A stretch of DNA of 38,499 nt from an uncultured Verrucomicrobiota bacterium. GTDB lineage: Bacteria; Verrucomicrobiota; Verrucomicrobiia; Palsa-1439. The stretch covers positions 1 through 38,499 of the forward strand of contig CAIKAP010000206.1 of assembly GCA_903825435.1 (NCBI GenBank), given 5' to 3'. Under the pieces are notes generated by a model. It ran no database searches. It was not told the origin of the DNA and worked only from the letters and a program-made list of their open reading frames with translations. The first letter of the stretch is position 1, and every line of letters begins with the position of its first letter. This document shows, piece after piece, positions 23,258 to 31,908 of the stretch. The position numbers were made by a program, and so were the translations under genes.

Positions 23258-24481
23258 ATGACCACACTTGAACCACTACCCGCGCCCTCCTCGACCACTG
23301 CGCCCGCAAAACCTGTTTTACTCATCGTGGATGACGAACCCGGCCCGCGCGAGTCCTTGCGTATCGTCTTCAAGGACCGTTACGAGTGCCTTTTGGCCAC
23401 CTGCGGCAAGGAGGGCATTGAGACCGCGCGTCGCCGCCCCGTGGACACCGCCATTCTTGACATCAAAATGCCCGACCTTTCCGGTATCGAAGTCCTGTGC
23501 GAACTCAAAGCCATTGATCCCAACATCGAATGCGTCATGCTCACCGGCTACGAGACCGTCGAGACCGCCCGCGCCGCCGTCCATTACGGTGCCGTCGAGT
23601 ACCTCAATAAACCATTCGATGTCTTCGTCATCCGCGAAATCATCGAAGCCTGCATCGCTCGACGCCAACGCAAACGCGAGGCCGACACCAGCCTACAGAC
23701 TCTCCAACAGGTTAACGACGAGCTTTCCCGCACCTTGGCCGCCAACGCTCGCGCCGCCGCCGCCGACGTCCTCAGTGCCGGCGTCGTTCACGAACTCAAC
23801 AACCCGCTCACCATCATCTCCGGCTACATCCAACTCCTCAACCGCGACCTTGCCAAACTTACCAGCGGGGACGCCACCGCCACTCAGAACATGCAACAGC
23901 GCCTCGCTGCCGTCCAACGCGAGATCCAACGCTGTAAAGACATGGCCGAGCGTTTCCTTCACTTCTCCCGATCGCCCAATGCCCAACTCGAACTCGTGGA
24001 CGTCGCTCCCCTGCTGGAAGACATTGCCCTGTTGTTGCGCGCTCACCCCGCTGGCCGCCGAGCTCATATCCTCACCCAAATCCTCAACTCATCCCTCCAG
24101 ATTCACACCAGCTCCGTCGAAATTATGCAGGTCCTCATGAATCTAGGCGTCAACGCACTTCAGGCCATAGATAGCGAGGGTACAGTCCATTTCACCGCCG
24201 ACCGCGTCGACCAACCTCCCGTCGACTGCGTTTATCACTCCTTGAACTTCGACCCCCACCATCCTCACGTCTGCATCTCCGTTAGCGACACCGGCTGCGG
24301 CATTGCTCCCGAATACATTCAAAAAGTATTTGCTCCCTACTTTACCACCAAACCCCACGGCACCGGTCTTGGCCTCGCCATCGTCGGCAAACTCGTTGGA
24401 AAGTACCGTGGCGCTATCGAAGTCATCAGCACCGTCGGGCGCGGCACCACCTTCAACGTGTACTTGCCCCTCGCCACCTGA
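23258..24481 (+). CDS. Receiver-histidine kinase hybrid
   Basis: The 407-residue protein has an N-terminal receiver domain (residues 19-135; acidic DD at 25-26, phosphoacceptor Asp68 in AILDIKMPDLSG, Lys in LNKPFDV), a helical linker, then a HisKA domain (His178 in AGVVHELNNPLTIISGYIQL) and a HATPase domain (LMNLGVNALQAI, SDTGCGIAPEYI, GTGLGLAIVGKLV). It has no membrane helix and no output domain. Proteins of this order act as phosphorelay nodes that read one regulator and feed another. It follows the fadL-like gene by 6 bp and so is probably in the same sigma-54-driven transcript, which would allow feedback on the system. Confidence 0.88.
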   Translation: MTTLEPLPAPSSTTAPAKPVLLIVDDEPGPRESLRIVFKDRYECLLATCGKEGIETARRRPVDTAILDIKMPDLSGIEVLCELKAIDPNIECVMLTGYETVETARAAVHYGAVEYLNKPFDVFVIREIIEACIARRQRKREADTSLQTLQQVNDELSRTLAANARAAAADVLSAGVVHELNNPLTIISGYIQLLNRDLAKLTSGDATATQNMQQRLAAVQREIQRCKDMAERFLHFSRSPNAQLELVDVAPLLEDIALLLRAHPAGRRAHILTQILNSSLQIHTSSVEIMQVLMNLGVNALQAIDSEGTVHFTADRVDQPPVDCVYHSLNFDPHHPHVCISVSDTGCGIAPEYIQKVFAPYFTTKPHGTGLGLAIVGKLVGKYRGAIEVISTVGRGTTFNVYLPLAT

Positions 24482-24919
24482 GCTTGCAAAGCTGCCATGC
24501 ATGTCAGCCTACACCCTCGCTCTCGAAGCCGGTTGCAGCAAAACCGCCGTCCTCCTCACTGACTTGATCGTCAAAATCCTGTGAGGTCAAAAAAACGTCT
24601 AACCAGCTTCCCAAGAATTAGACAGGATCTGGCTTTAAGAAAGCGCTTGTAGCAACCACTGCAACAACGGGGGCAACAATAGACCGGAGCAATATACGAA
24701 GGGCAGATCATCCAAATACCTATTACAGCTCGACACGCAAACCAAGGTACGCATACGGGGCAAGCAACTCAAAGCTTCTTGGGACTACGCCTGCCTCCAA
24801 TCCTGACTCACCCTATGATGCGTTCGCCCTGACATTTGCCTCGACAACGATTTTCCATCACGGCAATCTTGTCCACGGCTACCGGTATGGTGGTTGCCAA
24901 AACGCAGGAAAGGCAAATC
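24482..24919. other. Intergenic region before the sugar transporter
   Basis: No credible gene is seen in this 438-bp gap. It holds an 8-bp palindrome AAGCGCTT at 24642-24649, the half-site type used by LacI-family sugar regulators, but no extended symmetry. A purine-rich ribosome site (AGGAAAGG, 24906-24913) precedes the xylF-like start. No hairpin with a T-run is obvious after the kinase gene. Confidence 0.4.
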
Positions 24920-26008
24920 ATGAAGCTGCGAATTTCACTCGTTGTTCTGTCGTGCGTCTTAAGTGTGTTGACTGGCTTATTGTTGTCACGACGGTCCAGT
25001 GACGCCGTCACCAATCTTAACGGTAAGGGAAAAGTTGTCATCGGATTATCCATGGATACGCTCAAGGAAGCACGATGGCAGGCGGATCGGGACTTCTTCA
25101 TCAAACGCGCCGGTGACCTTGGTGCGGAAGTGCTCGTGCAATCCGCCAACGGCGACGATGGCCAACAAATTCGCGACGTTGAGTCTCTCATCACCCGTAA
25201 AGTCAACGTCATCGTCATCATCCCTCACAACGGCGCCGCTATGGCCAAAGCCGTCGCTATGGCCCACCAAGCCGGTATCCTTGTCATCGCATACGACCGC
25301 CTCATCCCCAGCTGCGACCTCGACCTCTACGTCACGTTCGACAACATTCGCATTGGCGAAATGCAGGCCAAGTATCTTGTGGAGAACTTACCGCAGCACA
25401 AAGGTAAAATCGTTCGCATCTACGGCGCGAAGAGCGATAACAACGCTTTCCTCTTCAAACGAGGACAAGATAACATCCTTAAACCATACATTGAGCGCAG
25501 CGACATCACCGTCATCCACGAAGACTGGGCTGAGGACTGGAAACTGGAAAACGCCAAGAAGATCATGAACGCTGCCATCACCAAAAGCGGCCAAGGTAAG
25601 AACTTCGACTGCGACGCCGTGCTCGCTCCCAACGACAACACTGCCGGCGGTTCGGTTCAGGCGCTCAACGAAGAAGGTATTACCGGTCGCGTTATCGTGA
25701 CCGGCCAGGATGCCGACCTCGTCGCCTGCCAGCGCATTGCGCTTGGTAAGCAGTCGATGTCCATTTACAAGCCGATCAAACAACTCGCCACCAAAGCCGC
25801 TGAGCTAGCCGTCAACCTGGCTGCCGGCAAACCCGTCATCGCCAACTCTGCCACTAACAACGGCCAGCGCGACGTGCCGTCGGTGCTACTGGACACCGTG
25901 ATCGTCACAAAGGACAATCTTGCCGGCACCGTCATTCGTGACAGCTTCCATTCCTACGATGATATTTACCGAGACGTTCCCGCCAAGCAACGTCCACCCA
26001 AACCGTGA
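24920..26008 (+). CDS. xylF: Sugar ABC transporter substrate-binding protein, XylF-like
   Basis: The start is ATG 24920 (MKLRISLVVLSCVLSVLTGL) behind AGGAAAGG; an earlier in-frame start adds 28 residues without similarity. The 362-residue protein has an N-terminal export segment and then the periplasmic binding protein type I fold of the ribose/xylose group: VVIGLSMDTLKEARWQADRD, VIVIIPHNGAAMAKAV, and VIAYDRLIPSCDLDLYVTFD, whose YDRLI is characteristic of XylF. It captures a pentose, most likely xylose, in the periplasm for the permease below. It overlaps the ATPase gene by GTGA. Ligand identity is inferred from family only. Confidence 0.85.
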   Translation: MKLRISLVVLSCVLSVLTGLLLSRRSSDAVTNLNGKGKVVIGLSMDTLKEARWQADRDFFIKRAGDLGAEVLVQSANGDDGQQIRDVESLITRKVNVIVIIPHNGAAMAKAVAMAHQAGILVIAYDRLIPSCDLDLYVTFDNIRIGEMQAKYLVENLPQHKGKIVRIYGAKSDNNAFLFKRGQDNILKPYIERSDITVIHEDWAEDWKLENAKKIMNAAITKSGQGKNFDCDAVLAPNDNTAGGSVQALNEEGITGRVIVTGQDADLVACQRIALGKQSMSIYKPIKQLATKAAELAVNLAAGKPVIANSATNNGQRDVPSVLLDTVIVTKDNLAGTVIRDSFHSYDDIYRDVPAKQRPPKP

Positions 26009-27531
26009 TCGCCACACCGCACAATCCGTTATTGCGCGCCGACCGCCTTGTGAAGCGGTTTCTTGGTGTTGTCGCGTTGAAGGGAGTCAGCTTCGACCTG
26101 CGGCCCGGCGAGATTCACGCACTCTGCGGTGAAAACGGAGCCGGCAAGTCCACGCTCATCAAAACTCTCTCCGGCCTCTACCCTGCCGGCACGTATGAGG
26201 GTGAGATTTTTGTGGACGGCAAACCGGTGGCTTTCCATTCCATCGCCGATGCCGAGGCAGCCGGTATCGCAGTGATTTATCAAGAGTTGGCACTGGTGGA
26301 GGAAATGACGGTCGCGGAGAATATTTTCCTCGGCGAGGAGCCCCGGTGCGGATTACTGATTGATTGGGACAAGGTTTATCGGGTAGCACGGGCGCAGTTG
26401 AAACATTTCAAAATTCAGATTGATCCCGCTCAACCGGTTAAGAGCCTCGGCGTGGGACAGAAGCAGTTGGTTGAGATTGCGAAGGCGTTGTGCAAGAAGT
26501 CGCGCATCCTCATCCTCGACGAACCGACGGCGGCGTTGACGGAGACCGAGGTGAAAAGTTTGTTGAACATCCTGCGCGATCTACGCCAGCGCGGCTTCGC
26601 GTGCATTTACATTTCGCACAAGCTCGACGAGGTGTTGGCTATTGCTGACCGAATCACGGTGTTACGTGACGGCGAGAGCATCGCGACTCTGGAGACCGGC
26701 AAGACGAACCAAAACGAGGTCATCCGTCACATGGTTGGGCGTGAGATCAAGGATTTTTTTCCGCGCCGGCCGACGAGGCGCGGTACGTGCCGGTTGAGTG
26801 TGCGCGGGTTGAGCGTGGAGGAGTCGTTGCAGGAGATTTCGTTTGATGTTTATGCCGGTGAGGTGTTGGGAATTGGCGGGCTGATGGGAGCGGGGCGTAC
26901 GGAGTTGTTGATGCACTTGTTCGGCGCGTGGGGAGATCGGTTCGCTGGAGCGGTGGAGTTGAATGGGCAGGCGTTCGTCGCGGCGACACCGCACGACGCG
27001 ATCCGTCAGGGATTGGTGCTGGTAAGCGAGGATCGGAAACGTCATGGCCTAATTTTGGAGCAGAGCATTGGATTTAATCTGTCGTTGTCGTCGCTGGCTA
27101 AATTGACGGCGCTCGGGTGTATTGACAAGCACCGGGAGTTCGAGCGGAACAAATGCTTTTTTAATTTTCTACGCGTGAAGGCGCCGACGTTGGAGACATT
27201 GGTCAGCCAACTTTCGGGCGGCAACCAGCAAAAAGTGGTTCTCGGCAAGGCGTTGATGACGGGACCGCAGGTCGTGTTTCTTGACGAGCCGACGCGTGGC
27301 ATTGATGTCGGCGCGAAGGTGGAGGTGTACGAGTTGGTTAACTGCCTCACAAAGGCCGGGCAGGCGGTGGTGTTGGTGTCGAGCGAGCTACCGGAATTGA
27401 TAGGGATGAGCGACCGGATTGTGATGTTGTGCGCGGGGCGTGTCAGCGGCGAGTTCCGGCGCGAGGAAGCCACGCAAGAAAAGTTGTTGGCGGCGGCCAT
27501 GGGGATGGTTGCGGAAAGGGCTGAACGATGA
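26005..27531 (+). CDS. xylG: Sugar ABC transporter ATP-binding protein, XylG-like
   Basis: GTG 26005 overlaps the xylF stop. The 508-residue protein carries two ABC domains in one chain, as in XylG/RbsA. The first has Walker A GENGAGKST at 42-50, signature SLGVGQKQLVEIAKAL and Walker B ILILDEPTAAL. The second has a degenerate Walker A (GLMGAGRTELL), as usual in this family, with intact signature LSGGNQQKVVLGKAL and VVFLDEPTRGIDVGAK. Only one site is therefore likely to hydrolyse ATP efficiently. It powers pentose import together with the flanking permease and binding protein. Confidence 0.93.
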   Translation: MIATPHNPLLRADRLVKRFLGVVALKGVSFDLRPGEIHALCGENGAGKSTLIKTLSGLYPAGTYEGEIFVDGKPVAFHSIADAEAAGIAVIYQELALVEEMTVAENIFLGEEPRCGLLIDWDKVYRVARAQLKHFKIQIDPAQPVKSLGVGQKQLVEIAKALCKKSRILILDEPTAALTETEVKSLLNILRDLRQRGFACIYISHKLDEVLAIADRITVLRDGESIATLETGKTNQNEVIRHMVGREIKDFFPRRPTRRGTCRLSVRGLSVEESLQEISFDVYAGEVLGIGGLMGAGRTELLMHLFGAWGDRFAGAVELNGQAFVAATPHDAIRQGLVLVSEDRKRHGLILEQSIGFNLSLSSLAKLTALGCIDKHREFERNKCFFNFLRVKAPTLETLVSQLSGGNQQKVVLGKALMTGPQVVFLDEPTRGIDVGAKVEVYELVNCLTKAGQAVVLVSSELPELIGMSDRIVMLCAGRVSGEFRREEATQEKLLAAAMGMVAERAER

Positions 27532-28682
27532 CAATCAGTGAATCAACGGGCGCGCGCAGCGGCTTATTGGTCCGTGATTTTTCGCTAGTGATTGCTCTTG
27601 TGGTAATTTGCGGATTTTTTGCGTTGATGAACCCGACATTTCTCAGCGCGCGCAACCTATCCATCTTGATGATTGATCTCTCGATCACGGCGGTGCTGGC
27701 CGTTGGCATGCTGCTCGTGATCGTGCCCGGCCACATTGATTTGTCCGTTGGCAGCGGTGTCGGTTTGATCGGCGGTCTTGCCGCGGTATTGGTGTTTGAA
27801 CACAACCTGCCGTCCCCAGTGGCGATGGGGATTGGATTGGTGCTGGCGCTGGTGTTGTGGGGTGGCATGGGAGCGCTGATCGTGTTTAAGCGTATCCCAG
27901 CCTTCATCATTACGCTCGGCGGATTGCTGATCTTCAAGGGCGCGCACTGGCTCGTCATCCACAACGCCACCGTACCCGTCGTGCCAGGTGGCCAAACGAA
28001 TCTCTACTCGCGGCTCACGACTTGGTATTTGCCCTCGGCACTTGGCTTGCTGCTGGCGGTGACGGTGACGGCGGTCATCACGTGGAACAGCGTGCGGGCG
28101 CGTCAACGACGGCGCGCATATGGCTTTGAATTGGCAAACACGGAATTGTTTTTCCTAAAACTCTTCCTGACCGGTCAAATCATTTTTTTGTTCGTCATCA
28201 TCGCCAATCAATACCGAGGCGTGCCGTTGTCGGCGGCGATTCTAGGCGTGGTGGCAGTCGTGGTCCATTTAGTCACGCAACATACGCCGTTTGGACGGTA
28301 TCTCTACGCCATCGGCGGCAACGCGGAAGCCGCGTTCGTGTCCGGTATTCCCGTGAACAAGGTTTTGCTTGGCGCGTTTGCCAGCCTGGGCGCCATCGTA
28401 GCCCTGACTGGCTACCTGCAAACGGCGTATGCTGGCGCTTCCACCACAACGGTCGGCAGCTTGATGGAACTCGATGCCATTGCGGCCTGCGTGATCGGCG
28501 GCACGAGTCTCAAGGGCGGACGTGGCACGGTGGCCGGCGTGTTGTTCGGCGCGCTAATCATGGCGGCGCTGCTCAACGGCATGACGTTGTTGGCTGTGTC
28601 CCCGGAAATTAAATTCATCACTCGTGGCATTGTACTGACGCTGGCCGTCTGGATGGACGTTCGCCTCAGTGAAAAGTGGTAG
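27528..28682 (+). CDS. xylH: Sugar ABC transporter permease, XylH-like
   Basis: The 384-residue protein starts in an ATGA overlap with the ATPase gene. It has about ten membrane helices and the RbsC/XylH features: NPTFLSARNLSILMIDLSI, VPGHIDLSVGSGVGLIGG, the GGLLIFKGAHWLV helix end and the cytoplasmic coupling region (GRYLYAIGGNAEAAFVSGIP). The long central segment with RARQRRRAYGFEL is the loop seen in XylH rather than RbsC. It is the membrane channel of the importer. A 164-bp gap without a gene separates it from the glycosidase-like gene. Confidence 0.92.
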   Translation: MTISESTGARSGLLVRDFSLVIALVVICGFFALMNPTFLSARNLSILMIDLSITAVLAVGMLLVIVPGHIDLSVGSGVGLIGGLAAVLVFEHNLPSPVAMGIGLVLALVLWGGMGALIVFKRIPAFIITLGGLLIFKGAHWLVIHNATVPVVPGGQTNLYSRLTTWYLPSALGLLLAVTVTAVITWNSVRARQRRRAYGFELANTELFFLKLFLTGQIIFLFVIIANQYRGVPLSAAILGVVAVVVHLVTQHTPFGRYLYAIGGNAEAAFVSGIPVNKVLLGAFASLGAIVALTGYLQTAYAGASTTTVGSLMELDAIAACVIGGTSLKGGRGTVAGVLFGALIMAALLNGMTLLAVSPEIKFITRGIVLTLAVWMDVRLSEKW

Positions 28683-28846
28683 AAAACAGTTTCATAGTTG
28701 ATCGGTGGGTTGAGGCAAGGCAATGTGGAGGTGAGGGTTCCATTCTCAAAAACCCGATCTTGGGATCGGAGTAAATAGGCTTGCTAAAACTGTCGGTGGT
28801 CATGAGAATCCCATCTTGAAAAATCCAAAAGACAAGGAGTAACATC

Positions 28847-29917
28847 ATGCAACGAAGTACATTAACAGCCATTATGTTTATGGGAGTATTTAGCTGTGCG
28901 GTGGCAGCCCGCAGCGAAACCATAGAGGACGTGCTAAAACAGCTGGAGCCCGTATCGCTGAATGAGACCGCGCTGCGCAAGCTGGCTAGTGGTTTCACTC
29001 CTTATGCGCAAAACCCAGTACTGGCTCCCGTGAAGGGATCCACGAATGACTGGGATGGAGGTGCGATTGGTTCAATGACCGTTGTCAAGGCGGGTCGTGT
29101 TTACCACATGTATTACGAAGCTTGGCACGCAAAGGCATGGTCACGTGTTGGTTCAGACTTTGGTCACCTTCAGATCGGACATGCGGTTTCGCTAGATGGG
29201 GTTCATTGGGCCAAAGACCCGGCCAACCCGGTGTTGCGTAATGACTCCACGCATGAGTGGGAATCGCGGGGGGTCTGGGATCCGTTTGTAATTTATGAAA
29301 ACGGCGTGTTTAAGATGTGGTACGGTGGGGACAATGGTCGTCGATGTGAAGGTGGGTTTGCCATCTCCAAGGATGGCAGCCAGTTCGCAAAAAAAGGAAT
29401 GATCAAGCATCTGGAACCACATGGTTTTGAGGACGACCATATAGTGTATGATCCTCACACCGGTGAGTACTTCATGTACTACTATGACCCAGTCAAAGCA
29501 CCGTGGAATGGGGTTATGAAAAATCCGCTAACAGCTCCGTGGGGGTTGTTTGTCGCCCGCTCAAAGAACGAAACAGATTTTGATTTTAAGAATGCCCAGC
29601 GATTGGCCATTGAAGGACAGGCGCGGCCAGTCAAGTACAGCCATGTGGTGCGGGACAAGGACAAATGGGTGATGTTCTATGGCGAGGCGGTGATGCGTGG
29701 TAAACCGAGTAGTACGGGCATGGCTTTTTCGGATGATTTATTGCACTGGAAGAAGGCGGCATTCCCACTGATTAACGGTCATGACGCTGAGGTAATCGAA
29801 ATAGCCCCCAACCTGTGGTTTATGTATTACGGACCGTATGAATATTTTGACCAGCCAGGCTGTGACATACGGTTGGCGGTTTATGAGGGGAAGTTGGAGG
29901 ATCTAGCCAAACATTAG
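28847..29917 (+). CDS. Secreted five-bladed beta-propeller glycoside hydrolase-like protein
   Basis: ATG 28847 follows AAGGAG. The 356-residue protein has a signal peptide (MQRSTLTAIMFMGVFSCAVA). The mature chain has propeller repeats of the GH43/GH32/GH130-like type, seen as recurring W/YxMYYxxW and SxDGxxW turns: VYHMYYEAWHAKA, AVSLDGVHWAKD, FKMWYGGDNG, MFYGEAVMRG, AFSDDLLHWKK and FMYYGPYEYF. Candidate acidic residues are in VWDPFVIYENG and NGHDAEVIEI. It would act on a glycan outside the cytoplasm, and its place after a pentose importer fits release of the imported sugar. Family number and substrate cannot be fixed by eye; a few such proteins are not catalytic. Confidence 0.75.
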   Translation: MQRSTLTAIMFMGVFSCAVAARSETIEDVLKQLEPVSLNETALRKLASGFTPYAQNPVLAPVKGSTNDWDGGAIGSMTVVKAGRVYHMYYEAWHAKAWSRVGSDFGHLQIGHAVSLDGVHWAKDPANPVLRNDSTHEWESRGVWDPFVIYENGVFKMWYGGDNGRRCEGGFAISKDGSQFAKKGMIKHLEPHGFEDDHIVYDPHTGEYFMYYYDPVKAPWNGVMKNPLTAPWGLFVARSKNETDFDFKNAQRLAIEGQARPVKYSHVVRDKDKWVMFYGEAVMRGKPSSTGMAFSDDLLHWKKAAFPLINGHDAEVIEIAPNLWFMYYGPYEYFDQPGCDIRLAVYEGKLEDLAKH

Positions 29918-29952
29918 CCACCGGTGCCGGGCTCACACTGAGAATGACAGAT

Positions 29953-30084
29953 TTAAACCCGATCGATAGGGAAGTATAGGTTGACGTAAATTAGCGTCTC
30001 ACTGGTGGACGGCAACTGTTCGTAGTCGCACCACATGTACACCCAGACGCCGCCGTCACCAGCCACAGCGAATGTCCAAGCGGG
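29953..30084 (-). pseudogene. Possible C-terminal gene remnant downstream of galK
   Basis: Between galK and the glycosidase-like gene the minus strand holds a stop-free stretch of 43 codons reading WTFAVAGDGGVWVYMWCDYE and ending in TLIYVNLYFPIDRV-TAA. The composition is protein-like (aromatic-rich, alternating strands) and an in-frame TGA stands immediately upstream. It looks like the end of a gene whose front has been lost. It is too short to name. Confidence 0.3.
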
Positions 30085-30098
30085 TCAGCGCTTACGGC

Positions 30099-31244
30099 CT
30101 AGCGGACGATCTCCGCGCCGTTAGATGGATGACAGACGTAGAGACTGGGTTTGAGTTTGGTCGCCTTCTCGTAATCCGCAGCAACGGTCTTGGTGAAGTT
30201 CTCCGCTACGTTCTCTTCAACCAGCGCCACGGCGCAACCGCCGAACCCCGCACCCGTCATCCGCGCACCGATGCAACCTTTGCCGTGGCGGGCGCACTCG
30301 ACAATCACATTCAGCGCGTCGTTGGTCACCTCGAAATCGTTCTTCAAGCTCTCATGGCTGGCGTCCATCAATTTGCCGAGCGTCTTCGCATCGCCCGCGC
30401 GCATCGCCACGGCGGCTTGCGCGGTGCGTTCGTCCTCGGTCACAACGTGACGGGCACGTTTGCTCGTCGTCTCGTCGAGTTGTGACGCCTTCGCGTTGAA
30501 CTGCGCCACGCTCACGTCGCGCAGTGCCTTCACGCCGAAGAATTTCGCCGCCGCCTCGCACTGGGCGCGGCGCTCGTTGTACGCCGAGCCAACCAGCCCG
30601 CGACGGGTCGCCGTGTCGAGAATGACCACGACAGTCTTGGGGGGGAGGGGAACAAGCTGGTGTGCCAGTGACCGGCAATCAATCAACAACGCATGTCCTT
30701 TTTTCCCAGCAGCCGAGATCATCTGGTCCATGATACCGCAGTTGACGCCGACCCACTTATTCTCCGCCTTCTGTCCGAGCAACGCCATCTTCGCCGGGTC
30801 CCATGTGAAACCGGACGTGACCTCGAACGCCCGCGCGACTGCCATCTCGAACGACGCCGATGAGGACAATCCCGCGCCGAGCGGCACGTCGCAACCGGTG
30901 ACGCCGTCCCAGCCGTTGAGCTTGAGGCCCGCCTCCTGCAACGCCCACGCCGTGCCTTTAACGTACTCGGACCAGTGGTGCGGGTTCTTCGTCATCTTGG
31001 CGAGATCGAACTCGGCAGATTCATTGTGGCTTTGCGAAAAAATCGTCACGCGGCCGTCCTTACGCGGGCGCAACGCGATCCACGACGCCCGGTCAATCGC
31101 CATCGGCAACACGAACCCGTCGTTGTAGTCGGTGTGCTCCCCGATGAGGTTCACGCGGCCTGGCGCGCGCACGACGGCGGACGGCGCACTGCCGAATCGT
31201 TGCTGAAACGTCTCGATGACCAGTTGCTGTAGCGATGTGCTCAT
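30099..31244 (-). CDS. galK: Galactokinase
   Basis: The 381-residue protein has the three GHMP-kinase signatures of galactokinase: the galactose-binding motif GRVNLIGEHTDYNDGFVLP near residue 30, the ATP loop PLGAGLSSSASFEMAVARA, and the C-terminal GARMTGAGFGGCAVALV. The catalytic Asp is in VNCGIMDQMIS. It phosphorylates D-galactose at C1 in the Leloir pathway. The other Leloir genes (galT, galE) are not in the window. It is last in an operon, 10 bp after the HAD gene, following rhamnulokinase. This suggests use of galactose- and rhamnose-containing plant polymers such as rhamnogalacturonan. Confidence 0.94.
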   Translation of the reverse strand: MSTSLQQLVIETFQQRFGSAPSAVVRAPGRVNLIGEHTDYNDGFVLPMAIDRASWIALRPRKDGRVTIFSQSHNESAEFDLAKMTKNPHHWSEYVKGTAWALQEAGLKLNGWDGVTGCDVPLGAGLSSSASFEMAVARAFEVTSGFTWDPAKMALLGQKAENKWVGVNCGIMDQMISAAGKKGHALLIDCRSLAHQLVPLPPKTVVVILDTATRRGLVGSAYNERRAQCEAAAKFFGVKALRDVSVAQFNAKASQLDETTSKRARHVVTEDERTAQAAVAMRAGDAKTLGKLMDASHESLKNDFEVTNDALNVIVECARHGKGCIGARMTGAGFGGCAVALVEENVAENFTKTVAADYEKATKLKPSLYVCHPSNGAEIVR

Positions 31245-31254
31245 GGGGATTCTT

Positions 31255-31908
31255 CTACACGCCCAACAGGAGGCTCGTCAACTCTGCGATATCGCCGATA
31301 AGATGGTCCGGTTTGCTTGCCGCGATGGCTTCACCGAAGAAACCGTAAGTCACGCCCACCGTCACCATCCCGGCCGCGCGGCCCGCGAGGATGTCCGATT
31401 CCGTGTCGCCGACATACACCGCTTCCGCTGGCGACAGTTCCATTAGTTTCAGCGCGAGCAAGAGCGTGTCGGGATGCGGTTTCGTGCGCGGCGTGTCCTC
31501 CGCCGACAAGGTGACTTCCAACAGTCCTCCGAATCCCGCGTTCTCCAGCGTGCCGAGCGAGCTAACCTTCGAGCGAGCCGTCACCGCGCCACAACGCACA
31601 CCGGCGGCGCGAAGTGTTCGCAGCGTGTTGATGGCGTGTGGGTACGGGTGGATCGCCATCGTTTGCACGCGTTCCTTTTGCCAAGCCCGATGTTCCGCGC
31701 ACAGCACCGATGCGTCGAGGCCGGGCGCCAACACGCGATAGCAATCGGCTAACGCGGGGCCGAGCACGATGCCGATTTCAGTGCGCAGTGGCGGTGTGCG
31801 TCCGTGGAGGCGCAGGACGTGTTCGATGGCGCCGATGACGTAGTCGGTGGAGTCCAGCAACGTCCCGTCCACGTCGAACAACGCCGCGGCGAATCGTGGC
31901 GCGCTCAC
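31255..31908 (-). CDS. HAD-superfamily phosphatase (phosphoglycolate phosphatase-like)
   Basis: GTG 31908 is chosen because it gives a GTGA overlap with the rhamnulokinase stop; the longer frame would reach 45 bp into that gene. The 217-residue protein has the HAD motifs: LFDVDGTLLDS (nucleophile and acid Asp), GAVTARSK (motif II position, Thr), TKPHPDTL (Lys) and VGDTESDILAGRAAG (motif IV). The helical cap between motifs I and II is the class I type of Gph/PpaX. It hydrolyses a small phosphate ester, perhaps a sugar phosphate or phosphoglycolate. It lies between two sugar kinases, so a role in removing toxic sugar phosphates is plausible. Confidence 0.82.
   Translation of the reverse strand: MSAPRFAAALFDVDGTLLDSTDYVIGAIEHVLRLHGRTPPLRTEIGIVLGPALADCYRVLAPGLDASVLCAEHRAWQKERVQTMAIHPYPHAINTLRTLRAAGVRCGAVTARSKVSSLGTLENAGFGGLLEVTLSAEDTPRTKPHPDTLLLALKLMELSPAEAVYVGDTESDILAGRAAGMVTVGVTYGFFGEAIAASKPDHLIGDIAELTSLLLGV

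Noticed and set aside
24631-24650. AAGCGCTT palindrome, and a GG-N10-GC spacing, before the sugar transporter
   Set aside because: The palindrome is only 8 bp with no extended symmetry, and the -12 part reads AAGC rather than TTGC, so neither a LacI-type operator nor a sigma-54 promoter is supported.
28754-28769. Hairpin CCGATC-TTGG-GATCGG before the glycosidase-like gene
   Set aside because: A 6-bp stem without a T-run; too weak to call a terminator, and no regulator is known to fit it.
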